Positions 5,950 through 14,824 of a stretch of 45,042 nt of DNA are shown here, one piece after another. Position 1 is the stretch's first letter; the number at the start of each line of letters is the position of its first letter. This stretch comes from an uncultured Oscillospiraceae bacterium (GTDB taxonomy: Bacteria > Bacillota > Clostridia > Oscillospirales > Acutalibacteraceae). The stretch lies in contig URCA01000027.1 of NCBI GenBank assembly GCA_900546265.1, positions 1 through 45,042 on the forward strand, given 5' to 3'. The notes beneath the pieces are model-generated. The model had not been told where the DNA came from. It searched no databases and worked only from the letters and a program-made list of their open reading frames with translations. A program made the translations under genes and the position numbers.

Positions 5950-7326
5950 CTATTTCTTCGGCGGTAATGCGCTCATTGCTTTCAACTCGCGTCGGCACAG
6001 AATTGCGCAAAGGACAAATGCCAGGGTATCCGCCACAGGCCCCGCCACGAGAATGCCAGACAACTGCCAGAAGTAAGAGCAGATGAGCATAGCCGGGATA
6101 TAAAACAACAATTGTTTTGAGAGCGAGGCAATAGCAGCCTTAACTGGCTGTCCAATGGCCTGGAAGAATATCCCCGCAGCCAGTTGTAACCCGTCCAGAA
6201 ATACCAGCGCCAAATAAATGTGGAAGCATTGCACCGCAAATTCTTCATACAGGTCGGATTCAGTTCCAAAAATACGGATAAGCTGCAGGGGGAAACATTG
6301 AAAAATCGCCCATGACGCCAAAGTAATAACGCTGCAGACACCCGCGCTTAACAGAAATACCTTTTTCACCCGGTCATATTTCTCCGCGCCATAGTTAAAA
6401 CCTATAATCGGCTGGCTGCCGCTGGCAACGCCAATACCGATGGAAAGCGCCAGCACATTCACTTTCATACACAATCCAAAAGTGGTGATTGGAATATCCG
6501 GGCCATAAACCGAGCTCGCCCCATACTTCGTGAGCAGATTGTTAGAAATCATAGCGACAACTGTAGATGTGAGATTGTTAAAGCAGCTCGCAAATCCAAG
6601 ACTTGCGATCCGTCCGATTATTTGCATATCCAATCCAAAAGATGCTTTCGTCAAACGGATTGTTTGAAATCGGAACAGATATACTGCGTTGCAAATCAGC
6701 CCGACGCATTGACTCATAATCGTAGCCAGAGCCGCCCCCTCCACGCCCCAGTGAAATACAAAAATGAAAAGAGGGTCAAGGATCGTATTTAGAATGGCTC
6801 CGATCATCATAGAGAACATGGCAAATTTGGGACTGCCATCTGTCCGAATTGCCGAATTGATCACGATCGCGACAATGGCGCAGGGGAATCCAAACACAAT
6901 GATGCGGCCATAATTCAGGACATAGGGGAGAATGTTATCTGTCGCGCCAAACAACCGGCAGAGGGGCTTCAAAAAAATGGATGCCAGCACAACGAAAATA
7001 GCGCTGATCACAGCGGATGAGGCGACCGCATTCCCGACTCCCTTAGCCGCCTTTTCCGGTTCGCCTTTCCCCAGGTGCAAACTGAAAAATGCCGCAAGGC
7101 CATCGCCAAACAGGGCTGCGACCGAAATCGCGATCGTGGCAATCGGCGCAATGATGTTCGTTGCCCCGTTTCCCAGAAAGCCAACGCCCTGACCGATAAA
7201 GATTTGATCCACCATGTTGTACAGCGAATTGATAATCAGTGAAATAATACTTGGAATAGCATATCTTGCCAGTAGCTTGCCGACCCGCTCATGGCCAAGT
7301 GGGTTTGCTGTTTGTACATTGTTCAT
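5950..7326 (-). CDS. MATE family multidrug efflux transporter
   Basis: A 458-residue membrane protein with about twelve hydrophobic segments. The N-terminal PLGHERVGKLLARYAIPSIISLIINSLYNMVDQIFIGQGVG is the classic start of MepA-type MATE exporters, and the repeated half begins near 240 (IIGRIASLGFASCFNNLTSTVVAMISNNLL). It would expel cationic drugs or related compounds using an ion gradient. It lies downstream of a MarR-type regulator on the same strand with 55 bases between them; that gap holds a 12-base palindrome identical to one before the regulator gene. An AGGAGGA site lies 6-13 bases before the ATG. Substrate cannot be told from sequence. The pair looks like an independent cargo unit. 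Confidence 0.92.
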   Translation of the reverse strand: MNNVQTANPLGHERVGKLLARYAIPSIISLIINSLYNMVDQIFIGQGVGFLGNGATNIIAPIATIAISVAALFGDGLAAFFSLHLGKGEPEKAAKGVGNAVASSAVISAIFVVLASIFLKPLCRLFGATDNILPYVLNYGRIIVFGFPCAIVAIVINSAIRTDGSPKFAMFSMMIGAILNTILDPLFIFVFHWGVEGAALATIMSQCVGLICNAVYLFRFQTIRLTKASFGLDMQIIGRIASLGFASCFNNLTSTVVAMISNNLLTKYGASSVYGPDIPITTFGLCMKVNVLALSIGIGVASGSQPIIGFNYGAEKYDRVKKVFLLSAGVCSVITLASWAIFQCFPLQLIRIFGTESDLYEEFAVQCFHIYLALVFLDGLQLAAGIFFQAIGQPVKAAIASLSKQLLFYIPAMLICSYFWQLSGILVAGPVADTLAFVLCAILCRRELKAMSALPPKK

Positions 7327-7352
7327 GGCAAAGTCCTCCTTCGCTTTAATAA

Positions 7353-7364
7353 ATAGAATTCTAT
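7353..7364. promoter_or_regulatory. Candidate MarR operator before the MATE gene
   Basis: The perfect palindrome ATAGAATTCTAT lies 27 bases before the MATE start codon, between the regulator and transporter genes. An identical copy precedes the regulator gene at 7831-7842. Paired identical palindromes of this size at both genes are typical of autoregulated MarR systems. Confidence 0.65.
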
Positions 7365-7381
7365 CTATATGGGCAAAAAAT

Positions 7382-7807
7382 TTACCGGGTGTTTTCTGTC
7401 ATTTTCAGGATGACCGTTTCGAATACCTGCAGATCCTCCTCGGCGATGCCGTAAAAAACACTGTGCATATAGCAGGTAATGCGTGAAGTGATGTCGGTCT
7501 GCATTTTGAGCGCCTTGTCTGTCAAGATAAGCTTCTTAAATCTGCCGTCACCAGCAATAGTTTCCCGGCGCAGATAGCCGCCCCGAACCAAATTATTGAC
7601 CAGGCTTGTAACAGAGGGGCCCTTGATATCCAGAAACTCTTCCAAGTCTTTCGTAAACACATCTTTCCGCCCGGACTCCATCATGATGTAATGCAAGACA
7701 TGGGCTTGAATGCCGGTCAATGGCATATCTGAGAATTGACGCATGAAATAGCGGCGCATCATTCTCGTTAATTTGTCGAACTTTCCCATCAATTTTACAT
7801 CATCCAT
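7382..7807 (-). CDS. MarR family transcriptional regulator
   Basis: A 141-residue protein with the MarR layout: N-terminal helix (DKLTRMMRRYFMRQF), winged helix region (about 30-100, with TGIQAHVLHYIMMESGRKDVFTKDLEEFLDIKGPSVTSLVNNLVRGGYLRRETIAGDGRFKKLILTDKA read in sequence across the domain) and C-terminal dimer helices. The recognition helix lies near KGPSVTSLVNNLVRGGYL. I chose the ATG at 7807 because GGAG at 7817-7820 fits it; a TTG three codons upstream overlaps that site. It probably represses itself and the MATE gene through the two identical palindromes, being released by a drug ligand. Confidence 0.88.
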   Translation of the reverse strand: MDDVKLMGKFDKLTRMMRRYFMRQFSDMPLTGIQAHVLHYIMMESGRKDVFTKDLEEFLDIKGPSVTSLVNNLVRGGYLRRETIAGDGRFKKLILTDKALKMQTDITSRITCYMHSVFYGIAEEDLQVFETVILKMTENTR

Positions 7808-7830
7808 CGTACACAACTCCAGTCATACAG

Positions 7831-7842
7831 ATAGAATTCTAT
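7831..7842. promoter_or_regulatory. Candidate MarR operator before the regulator gene
   Basis: ATAGAATTCTAT, identical to the copy at 7353-7364, located 24 bases upstream of the regulator's start codon. This is where a repressor would block its own promoter. Confidence 0.65.
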
Positions 7843-7971
7843 GCAAGTACATGATAATACACCTGCGTGGTTCAAATGTCAAGGGGGGAGAATATTATTT
7901 TGCAATATATCTCTGTGATGTAAATAGATATGAACCAATCTAGGGCGTATCTGAAAAGTCAGACAACTTCG

Positions 7972-8415
7972 TCATTTTAACAAAAGGGAGATAGAAGCCA
8001 CATATACGAACGCCAAAAACGAAGTGGCGAGTTTATCATATCTGGAGGCAACACGACGGAACTGTTTAAGTTTGTTGAAAAAGCACTCAACCAGGAGGCG
8101 CTCCTTATAAAGACACCAATCAACATACCAAGGCTCTTTTGCGTTCTGCTTTGGTGGAATCACATAGTTAGCATTGTGCTGTGTGATATAAGAGCGGATC
8201 TCGTTTGTTCCATAGGCCCGGTCACCCAGAACATTGCAGCCTGCGATTGTTGTTGATTCAAGCAGAGGAACAGCCATCTTAGAGTCATGAACCTCACCGC
8301 CGGACAGCAGGAAAGAAACGGGATTTCCCAGCCCGTCAACGATAGCATGAATCTTTGTGGTTTTTCCGCCTCGGCTTGTTCCGATAAACTGGTTATATTC
8401 TGAATTTACAGCCCC
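7972..8415 (-). CDS. IS5/IS427 transposase, second part (DDE domain)
   Basis: This frame carries the catalytic DDE domain and is reached by -1 slippage on A AAA AAG (8421-8415) near the end of the first frame. It continues as GAVNSEYNQFIGTSRGGKTTK. The three acidic residues of the active site can be placed in HAIVDGLGNP, LGDRAYGTNEIR and ERLLVECFFNKLKQFRRVASRYDKL; the last is the E/K/R signature of IS5-type transposases. It has 147 codons from the slip site to the stop. The first in-frame ATG inside it (8277) would exclude the first aspartate, so independent initiation there would not give an active enzyme. Confidence 0.85.
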   Translation of the reverse strand, partial: GAVNSEYNQFIGTSRGGKTTKIHAIVDGLGNPVSFLLSGGEVHDSKMAVPLLESTTIAGCNVLGDRAYGTNEIRSYITQHNANYVIPPKQNAKEPWYVDWCLYKERLLVECFFNKLKQFRRVASRYDKLATSFLAFVYVASISLLLK

Positions 8416-8741
8416 TTTTTTGCTCCCGCACTTTGCGGATGTGCTTTTATCGAAGTGCTGTCGATGCTCAGATTTTCCATATCAGCATCTGCGTTCAGGG
8501 CATGGAAAATAGCCTCCAGCGTTCCATCGTCACGCCACTTGCAGAATCTGCTGTATACGCTTTGATGTGGAGGATACCGGCTGGGAATATCCTCCCATGC
8601 AGAGCCACTACGAGCAAGCCAGAGGATGGCGTTCAACATAGTCTTGTTATCCCATTTCGCAGGACGGCCTGTTTTGGCTACTGGGAAAAGATACTGGATG
8701 CGCTCCCATTCGTCATCGCTGATTTCATATCGTTTTGCCAT
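8406..8741 (-). CDS. IS5/IS427 transposase, first part
   Basis: A 111-residue frame with the N-terminal DUF4096-type domain of IS5 transposases (MAKRYEISDDEWERIQYLFP, NAILWLARSGSAWEDIPSRYPPHQSVYSRFCKW). It ends SAGAKKGL just after the run of six A (on the - strand) and G that forms the slippery site. Ordinary translation ends here; the fused, active transposase needs the -1 shift into the next frame. Confidence 0.87.
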   Translation of the reverse strand: MAKRYEISDDEWERIQYLFPVAKTGRPAKWDNKTMLNAILWLARSGSAWEDIPSRYPPHQSVYSRFCKWRDDGTLEAIFHALNADADMENLSIDSTSIKAHPQSAGAKKGL

Positions 8742-8819
8742 TGGCTATCATCTCCTATTTGTTTTTAGTGTAGCAAATGATAACCTTTTGTGCAATTTTT
8801 TGTTTTCAGATACGCTCTA

Positions 8820-9176
8820 GTATGTTAAACACCAAATTTACCTCCGCTACAAACTGCATTTTTTATCCGGCGCTTTCTACATTTTATCACTGGTGCTGAC
8901 ACTTTCTTACAATTTATTTTCCGCATTGAACTCATTTAGATAGCTCTATTATTAATAGACGACTTAAAAATGCTCGCAGGCAACGTGTCGCAAGTATTGA
9001 GCAACATATGTTGTTGAAGCTAATTTTTACGATGTGTTATGCTGATTTTATACAAATGCTTTGTCTATGAAAACAAAAGAGATCCAGGGTTAGCGTTCAT
9101 AGCGTAGAGGCACAGCATGTTGGACTCTGCTGCTATTTTATTACTTGGCATTGAGAATTATATGGGAGGTAGTTTC
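8820..9176 (+). promoter_or_regulatory. Leader and promoter region of the GH20 operon
   Basis: No gene is visible in this AT-rich gap after the IS. A plausible housekeeping promoter for the + strand glycan operon is TTGAAG (9014-9019), an 18-base spacer and TATGCT (9038-9043) with an extended -10 TG at 9035-9036. The remaining roughly 130 bases would be an untranslated leader ending in GGGAGGT at 9164-9170 before the GH20 start. I saw no riboswitch-like structure. Confidence 0.45.
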
Positions 9177-11135
9177 ATGAAAGCTTCGGAGTTTGCAAAG
9201 GCAAAGACAGAATTTGACGGCGGCCTGTACATAACAGACAATACGGAAATTGTAAATGCTACTCCTGCAATCTTGGATCTATTTTCATGTTATGAATTAA
9301 GGAGGAGCGATACGACGGTTGCCTTTTATAAAAGGATATGCTTTTCAAAAGAGTTCTCGCCAGCATTAATGAAAGAAGCCAGCGCAAAATTCGCCATTCC
9401 GTCGCTTACAAATGCTGAGGACCATATAGTACTGGCACGCGGAGAGGAGATATACGTGCATGCCAACACCGACAGGGGGCTGCTTTACGGCGCCGCTTCA
9501 CTTCTCCATTTGTCAGAAGGGGGCTACGTAAAAAACTTGTGCTTCTATAATTCTCCTATCTGTCAGGAGCGGGGGATAAAGCTATTTATTCCATCAAAGA
9601 GGAATGTCCCTTTTTTTAAAAAGTTTGTCAATATGCTTGTCTTTTACAAGTTTAATACGATTATGATTGAAGTAGGGGGGGCGATGGAATACAAACGGCA
9701 TCCGGAAATCAATAAAGAATGGGTGGCGTATTGCAGGGAGATGTCGGAATATTCCGGAAAAACGACGGTTATACAGGACAAAACCTTTCCATGGTATAAA
9801 AACGCCATTCATATGGAAAATGGCGACGGCGGCTATTTGAGCCAGGACGAATTAAGAGGTTTGATTCAGTACTGTAAAGAGCGCGGGTTTGAAGTGATTC
9901 CCGAAGTTCCCTCTCTGGGACACTGCGACTATTTGATGATGGGAAATCCCGATATTGCCGAGCGGGCCGACGATCCGTATCCGGACACCTATTGCCCCTC
10001 AAATCCCAAATCTTATCAAATATTGTTCGATGTCATTGACGAGATCATTGATGTCTTTGAGCCTTCGATAATGAACATTGGCCATGATGAATACTATACC
10101 ATAGGAGTTTGCGAGAAGTGCAGAGGGAAGAGTGGAGCGGATCTTTTTTCGGCTGACGTGAATAAAATTGCAGACTATTTGGCGGCTAAAAACGTCCGAA
10201 CGATGATTTGGGGAGATAAGCTGCTCAAAAATGCAATCGTTCCTGGGTCGGGCCCTTTTGGTGGAGCACAGATTAAAATGTATACCCCTGCCTTTCACAT
10301 ACAGGACGGAAAATTCATTGGGATCATGCCGGCGACTTATCAGGCGATCGATAAAATATATAAGGATATTGAAATCCTGCACTGGAATTGGGGCCTTGCA
10401 GAAAATCTTGAGGACGAACTCTTTGAAGCGGATCTACATATCCGTTATGGAAATTTTGAAAGCTATCTTTTCCCGAACTGGCGGCGTCATATGTCCAAGG
10501 GGAGCCGGGGGGCGATAATCTCCAATTGGAGTACACTGAATGAAACGATTTTGCAGCGCAATGGGATTTTCTTTAATATCGCGTATTCTTACGTCATGTT
10601 TTGGGATCCAGATTACCGGGAAGAGAATTTTGAAACCATTCGGGACGCTGTGATGAAAAGCCTTTATAATATAAAAAACCCGGAATTGCAGGAGTGTCGT
10701 GTCTGCCAGGATTCGCCGCATCCCTCCTTTATAGAAATTACATATAATACGGATTATCATCCGGCCTATCAATGGTTTGTGGACGGGGTGTTTCCGGAGG
10801 ATTCTGTTTATGAAATCGGAGAGGTGCGTTTCTTATATGCCGATGGTATGACGGCGGATTTCCCGGTTAAATATGGAGAAAATATTGGGTTTCGATATGC
10901 GTCTTGGGAACGCGTTATGGATGATTCCCAGGCCATGTACAAGATGGACAACCACCTAATAGAAACGACCTACAGCACCTGTCCGGTACAGGATGGAAAG
11001 CAGACCTATTACAGGCATCTTTTTAAAAATCCTTATCCGGAAAAGGAACTGACGCAGATTTTGGTAGAACCAAAAGAAGAAAAAGGCTGCCGCATTTTTG
11101 TCAGGCAGATCGACAGGATGATAAATCGTCCGTAG
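9177..11135 (+). CDS. GH20-like glycoside hydrolase (beta-N-acetylhexosaminidase family)
   Basis: A 652-residue enzyme with an N-terminal alpha/beta domain of the GH20b kind (about 1-120, ending TDRGLLYGAASLLHL) and a TIM-barrel catalytic domain. Marks of GH20 include RGIKLFIPSKRNVP, KFNTIMIEVGGAM, GFEVIPEVPSLGHCDYL and the catalytic Asp304-Glu305 in NIGHDEYY. GH20 enzymes remove terminal N-acetyl-hexosamines by substrate-assisted catalysis. There is no signal peptide, so it works inside the cell on imported oligosaccharides. The start at 9177 has GGGAGGT at 9164-9170; an upstream in-frame ATG at 9117 has none. It is the first gene of a five-gene operon. Exact sugar is uncertain; the family also has members with unusual specificity. 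Confidence 0.8.
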   Translation: MKASEFAKAKTEFDGGLYITDNTEIVNATPAILDLFSCYELRRSDTTVAFYKRICFSKEFSPALMKEASAKFAIPSLTNAEDHIVLARGEEIYVHANTDRGLLYGAASLLHLSEGGYVKNLCFYNSPICQERGIKLFIPSKRNVPFFKKFVNMLVFYKFNTIMIEVGGAMEYKRHPEINKEWVAYCREMSEYSGKTTVIQDKTFPWYKNAIHMENGDGGYLSQDELRGLIQYCKERGFEVIPEVPSLGHCDYLMMGNPDIAERADDPYPDTYCPSNPKSYQILFDVIDEIIDVFEPSIMNIGHDEYYTIGVCEKCRGKSGADLFSADVNKIADYLAAKNVRTMIWGDKLLKNAIVPGSGPFGGAQIKMYTPAFHIQDGKFIGIMPATYQAIDKIYKDIEILHWNWGLAENLEDELFEADLHIRYGNFESYLFPNWRRHMSKGSRGAIISNWSTLNETILQRNGIFFNIAYSYVMFWDPDYREENFETIRDAVMKSLYNIKNPELQECRVCQDSPHPSFIEITYNTDYHPAYQWFVDGVFPEDSVYEIGEVRFLYADGMTADFPVKYGENIGFRYASWERVMDDSQAMYKMDNHLIETTYSTCPVQDGKQTYYRHLFKNPYPEKELTQILVEPKEEKGCRIFVRQIDRMINRP

Positions 11136-11147
11136 TGGAGGCAAAAC

Positions 11148-12362
11148 ATGGCGGAAACGGTCAAATGGCCGATTAGAATCCATCAGGATGGCGGCTATTT
11201 TGAGGATCAGAATGGGAAACCATTCTTCTGGCATGGGGATACCTGTTGGAGAATTTTCTGGATGATGTCTTTTGAAGAAGCGTGCCGCTATCTGGAAGAC
11301 CGCGCCCAAAAGGGATTTACGGTCATCCAGGCGCATATGCTTCCTCATCGGCTATATCAGAACAATGTATATGGAGTAAACCCGTTTAAAAAGCCTGGAA
11401 ACATCGAAGCTTTGAATGAAGCGTACTTTGTCAATGTGGATCGTGTTATCGCGTATGCGGAAAATCTGGGACTGGCGGTGGCAATTGCCCCTATGTGGCT
11501 CAGCACATGGGAAGACGACTGGCATACGCTGTATCATGGAGAACCACTTTATCGTTATGCCGAACAAGTTGCCGAAAGATGCAGCAGGCACCGCAATGTG
11601 ATAGCTTTTATTCATGGAGGGGATGACGATGCAATTCCGCTTCATGATGAGATCCGAATATGCGTACCGCTCTTTAAAAAATATGGCCGGCATATTCTCC
11701 ATACGTTTCATGCGGGTATTGGCCCCAGCTATCCGTTTTTCGGCGATGAGAACTGGTATGATTTTTGCATGAACTATACCTATGATTATGATGCTTGTAT
11801 TCAGCAGATGATGGGAGCCAGGACAAAATACCCCAACAAGCCAGCGCTCCTTGGAGAGACCCATTATGACGGAAACGACGGGATTACGCCATCGGTTATA
11901 CGCAAATTTGCTTATACATCGGTTATCTTAGGAGGAGCGGGGCAAACTTACGGCAACAAAGACATATGGATGGCCAACATGTTCCTGTTCGACGCCCTCT
12001 ATACGGCTGCCTCTCAAAATATGATGGTTTTAAGAGAACTGTTCGAGCGGATTCCCTGGCATCAGCTTGTTCCGGATTTTCAGGGCCAGCTGTTTTGTAC
12101 GACGAGAGCGTTAATGCCACATGCATCCTCTCGGCTGATTCCGGCCGCGCGGACAAGGGATGGGACAAGCATTTTGGCGTATGTGACGGATCGCCGCTTA
12201 TTTACACTCCTCCCAGAATACGGATTTTCCGGGGAATGGGTGGATCCAGTCAGCGGGCGTTCATTTGCTCTGGTGGGAAAGCCGGGTGACGTCCTGCAAA
12301 TCCCAGGCCACAACGCAGACGGCTCAGATGACTGGATTCTACACGTACACCTGATGGAATAA
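11148..12362 (+). CDS. DUF4038 / GH140-like (apiosidase-like) glycoside hydrolase
   Basis: A 404-residue TIM-barrel enzyme. The opening GGYFEDQNGKPFFWHGDTCWRIFWMMSFEEACRYLEDRAQKGFTVIQ is the DUF4038 (apiosidase-like) signature; candidate active-site acids lie in IHGGDDDAI (about 157-165) and LLGETHYDG (about 234-242). The last 90 residues (LAYVTDRRLFTLLPEYGFSGEWVDPVSGRSF) form the small beta-domain that usually follows in this family. The characterised GH140 member cleaves apiose-containing links of rhamnogalacturonan II, but many DUF4038 proteins have unknown substrates. No signal peptide. It starts 12 bases after the GH20 gene with GGAGG upstream, so the two are surely co-transcribed. Confidence 0.8.
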   Translation: MAETVKWPIRIHQDGGYFEDQNGKPFFWHGDTCWRIFWMMSFEEACRYLEDRAQKGFTVIQAHMLPHRLYQNNVYGVNPFKKPGNIEALNEAYFVNVDRVIAYAENLGLAVAIAPMWLSTWEDDWHTLYHGEPLYRYAEQVAERCSRHRNVIAFIHGGDDDAIPLHDEIRICVPLFKKYGRHILHTFHAGIGPSYPFFGDENWYDFCMNYTYDYDACIQQMMGARTKYPNKPALLGETHYDGNDGITPSVIRKFAYTSVILGGAGQTYGNKDIWMANMFLFDALYTAASQNMMVLRELFERIPWHQLVPDFQGQLFCTTRALMPHASSRLIPAARTRDGTSILAYVTDRRLFTLLPEYGFSGEWVDPVSGRSFALVGKPGDVLQIPGHNADGSDDWILHVHLME

Positions 12363-12409
12363 GCGAGGAAAGGAGAAAGCGCCGCCCGGAGGGGAGGCGT
12401 GTCGTAACT

Positions 12410-13447
12410 ATGAAGCTTCTATTTTTAGGCGGACCGGGCAATATTTCGGAATCGGCCATCTCGTACTTTCTGGATAATGGCGATACGGTTGCGGTGATAA
12501 AGCGGACAAAAGGCGGCCTTATGGGCTTTGAGGGGAAAATCGCCGTCTACTATGGTGATCGGGATCGGCTGGACGTACTGCTTCCCGTATTCTCGGAATT
12601 TCAACCGGATATCGTAATCGATTGTACCTGCTTTGAGATAAAGCAGGCGGAAACGGTTGTCCGCGCCTTATACACGGTGCCATGCAGAAGGCTAATTTTC
12701 ATAAGCACGGCGGATGTTTACGGATATCCGCTGACGAACCTCCCGATGCATGAGGACGATCCATGGAATAAGCCAAACGGAAAGTATGCCGAGGATAAAA
12801 AGGCCATAGAAGCACTGTACCAGAGAGCGTTTTGGAACAGGCGGCCCGCACTTACGATTGTCCGCCCCGGATATTCTCTGGGTAAGACCTTTGCCCTTAC
12901 GTCCTTTGAAAGAAACCGCGGCCAACATCTCATTACCCGAATCCGGCAGGGAAAGCCGGTGTATTCACCCGGCGACGGGACGACCTTGATCGATGCGGGG
13001 GCCGCCTTTAACACCGGCAGAATGCTTGCTAGAATCTGTGAAAATGAGAATACCATTGGACAGGCCTATAACTGTGCCAACGATCATGCGGTTACTTATG
13101 ACGATTACCTGCAGGCGTTTGCGTCGGCGCTGGGGAAAACCGTGCATATTGTGCACATTCCGACGGATTTTATGTTTTCATTGGGCCGTCAAGAGGTGGC
13201 GGACAGTATTCTGGGGGATCTTGCCAGATTCAATCTGTATTTTTCCGTTGACAAATTCCGGACCGAATTTCCGGATTTTAAGTGGACATACTCTCTGACG
13301 GACGCTGTGCGGGACTTTATGGAGTATCAGGAGTCGGTGGGCGGTTTTGAAGGAGCAGAAGAGCGGATGTTTGAAGACAAGGTTGTCGATCTGTGGCTTC
13401 AAAGTATGGCGGGGGTAAAAGCTTATATAAGTCAAAACATCAATTGA
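12410..13447 (+). CDS. NAD-dependent epimerase/dehydratase (extended SDR)
   Basis: A 345-residue Rossmann-fold enzyme. The N-terminal MKLLFLGGPGNIS is the dinucleotide-binding loop (a GGxGxxS variant like that of CSP41-type SDRs), the acceptor sequence VIKRTKGG follows, STADVYG carries the active-site serine/threonine strand, and Tyr126-x3-Lys130 (KYAEDKKA) is the catalytic pair. The C-terminal part is the variable substrate domain. It probably oxidises, reduces or epimerises a sugar or sugar derivative. It lies in an operon with two glycosidases upstream and an aminotransferase and MDR dehydrogenase downstream, suggesting joint processing of an uncommon monosaccharide. A GGAGG lies in the GC-rich gap upstream (12388-12396). 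Confidence 0.82.
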   Translation: MKLLFLGGPGNISESAISYFLDNGDTVAVIKRTKGGLMGFEGKIAVYYGDRDRLDVLLPVFSEFQPDIVIDCTCFEIKQAETVVRALYTVPCRRLIFISTADVYGYPLTNLPMHEDDPWNKPNGKYAEDKKAIEALYQRAFWNRRPALTIVRPGYSLGKTFALTSFERNRGQHLITRIRQGKPVYSPGDGTTLIDAGAAFNTGRMLARICENENTIGQAYNCANDHAVTYDDYLQAFASALGKTVHIVHIPTDFMFSLGRQEVADSILGDLARFNLYFSVDKFRTEFPDFKWTYSLTDAVRDFMEYQESVGGFEGAEERMFEDKVVDLWLQSMAGVKAYISQNIN

Positions 13448-13498
13448 TCCGATGTAGGCTCGACGGCGGTGTCCGCTGGGGAAGGGAGGAAACCGGGC

Positions 13499-14824
13499 AT
13501 GAAGGATATATATGCATTAACGCCGGAGAAAAGAGAGGAATTCAGCAGGCATTTGATGCCGTGCCTCAAACGTCCGGGCGGGCTGTCCCTTCGGGGAGGC
13601 GAGGGAATTTACATAGAAGATCTGGATGGGAAACGCTATATGGATTTCACTTCGGAACAGTTTGTCTGCCTCTTGGGCTTTGGTAATGCCGAGGTTGCGC
13701 GGGCCATTTATCAGCAGGCGCTAAATATGCCAGTTGTAGCGCCGCTCCATCAGACAGACCTTCGATATCGTGTGTACCATAAGCTGGCCTCTATAGCGCC
13801 GCGCCATTTGAACCGAGTGGCGTTTACGATGGGCGGCGGGCTGGCTATCGAATCGGCGATGAAGATAGCCTTGAAGAACGTAGAGGGATCGCGGAATTTT
13901 GTAACCCTATACGGAGGATACCACGGAACTACCTTCGGCACGGCGGACGGCACCTTTCTTGCAGGAAAGGGAGCCGCCGACGCGGCGGTAAACGAATTCT
14001 TTTACCGGTTTGCCACTATGGCCGAGCATCACGTTGTCCGCGCGGAGAGACCCTACTGCTATCGGTGCCCATATGGAAAGAAGTCTGGAGAATGCGGTCT
14101 GGAGTGCGCCGAATCTCTGAAAAGGACGATTCTGTATGGTGTTGCGGGGCCCGCCGCCGGCGTGATCCTGGAACCTATCCAATCGGGAGGGGGCCAGATC
14201 CCTTTTCCCAAAGCGTATTTGCAGCGCGTTCGTGAAATATGTGATGAAGCGGGGACGCTCCTGATTTTTGATGAAATACAAACATTTGCCCGAAGCGGGA
14301 AATTTTTTGCGGCAGACTATTATGGAGTCGAGCCGGACATTCTCGCGTTTGCAAAGGGCATTGGGGGCGGGATACCGGTTGGTGGTATTCTAGTTCATGA
14401 TCGGCTGGACGGCTTTGACGATCTCATGGAAGATATGCAGACCTTTCAGAACAACCACTTGAGCTATGCGGCCGTCCTAAAAACGCTCGAAATCATTGAA
14501 CGGGATCGACTGCTTTGCAACGCCGCCGAAGTGGGCGGATACATAACATCTCGGCTAAAAGAGATGCAGGATAAATTCGCTTTTGTTGGGGATGTACGTG
14601 GCCCTGGTTTGGCGATCGGAGTGGAATTGGTTAAAGATCCCGTTACAAAGGAGCCTGTAGATGACACAACGATGGAACGGCTGCTTTGGCGATGCGTGCA
14701 GCATGGGCTGTTTTATCAGAACGCGCATAATGTGATAAAGCTCAAACCGCCTCTAATCATCACGATGGAACAGGCGGCAGAGGCTATGAATATTTTGGAA
14801 CACTGTTTGGAAGAGGCTGTGTAA
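13499..14824 (+). CDS. Class III (PLP-dependent) aminotransferase
   Basis: A 441-residue fold-type I enzyme. Features of class III aminotransferases are DLDGKRYMDFTS near the N-terminus, GGYHGTTFGT, the glycine-rich EPIQSGGGQIPFP, LIFDEIQTFARSGKFFA with the cofactor-binding aspartate, and the cofactor lysine Lys286 in AFAKGIGGGIP. It also has the cysteine cluster YCYRCPYGKKSGECGLEC seen in a subset of the family. I chose 13499 (MKDIYALTPEK) because GGGAGG at 13484-13489 fits it; a GTG ten codons upstream has no site. Its stop codon touches the start of the MDR gene. Likely moves an amino group to or from a sugar-derived aldehyde or ketone; substrate unknown. Confidence 0.87.
   Translation: MKDIYALTPEKREEFSRHLMPCLKRPGGLSLRGGEGIYIEDLDGKRYMDFTSEQFVCLLGFGNAEVARAIYQQALNMPVVAPLHQTDLRYRVYHKLASIAPRHLNRVAFTMGGGLAIESAMKIALKNVEGSRNFVTLYGGYHGTTFGTADGTFLAGKGAADAAVNEFFYRFATMAEHHVVRAERPYCYRCPYGKKSGECGLECAESLKRTILYGVAGPAAGVILEPIQSGGGQIPFPKAYLQRVREICDEAGTLLIFDEIQTFARSGKFFAADYYGVEPDILAFAKGIGGGIPVGGILVHDRLDGFDDLMEDMQTFQNNHLSYAAVLKTLEIIERDRLLCNAAEVGGYITSRLKEMQDKFAFVGDVRGPGLAIGVELVKDPVTKEPVDDTTMERLLWRCVQHGLFYQNAHNVIKLKPPLIITMEQAAEAMNILEHCLEEAV

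Larger units (their letters stand above)
7943..8817 (-). mobile_element. IS5 family (IS427-type) insertion sequence, 875 bp
   Basis: The ends are inverted repeats: GGGCGTATCTGAAAA at the left and the complement of GAGCGTATCTGAAAA at the right (14 of 15 match). The element is flanked on both sides by TA (7941-7942 and 8818-8819), as expected for the short target duplication of this group. It encodes a two-part transposase on the - strand joined by a -1 frameshift. Both reading frames are undamaged, so it may be active or recently inserted. It sits between the MarR/MATE unit and the glycan locus. Confidence 0.9.
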
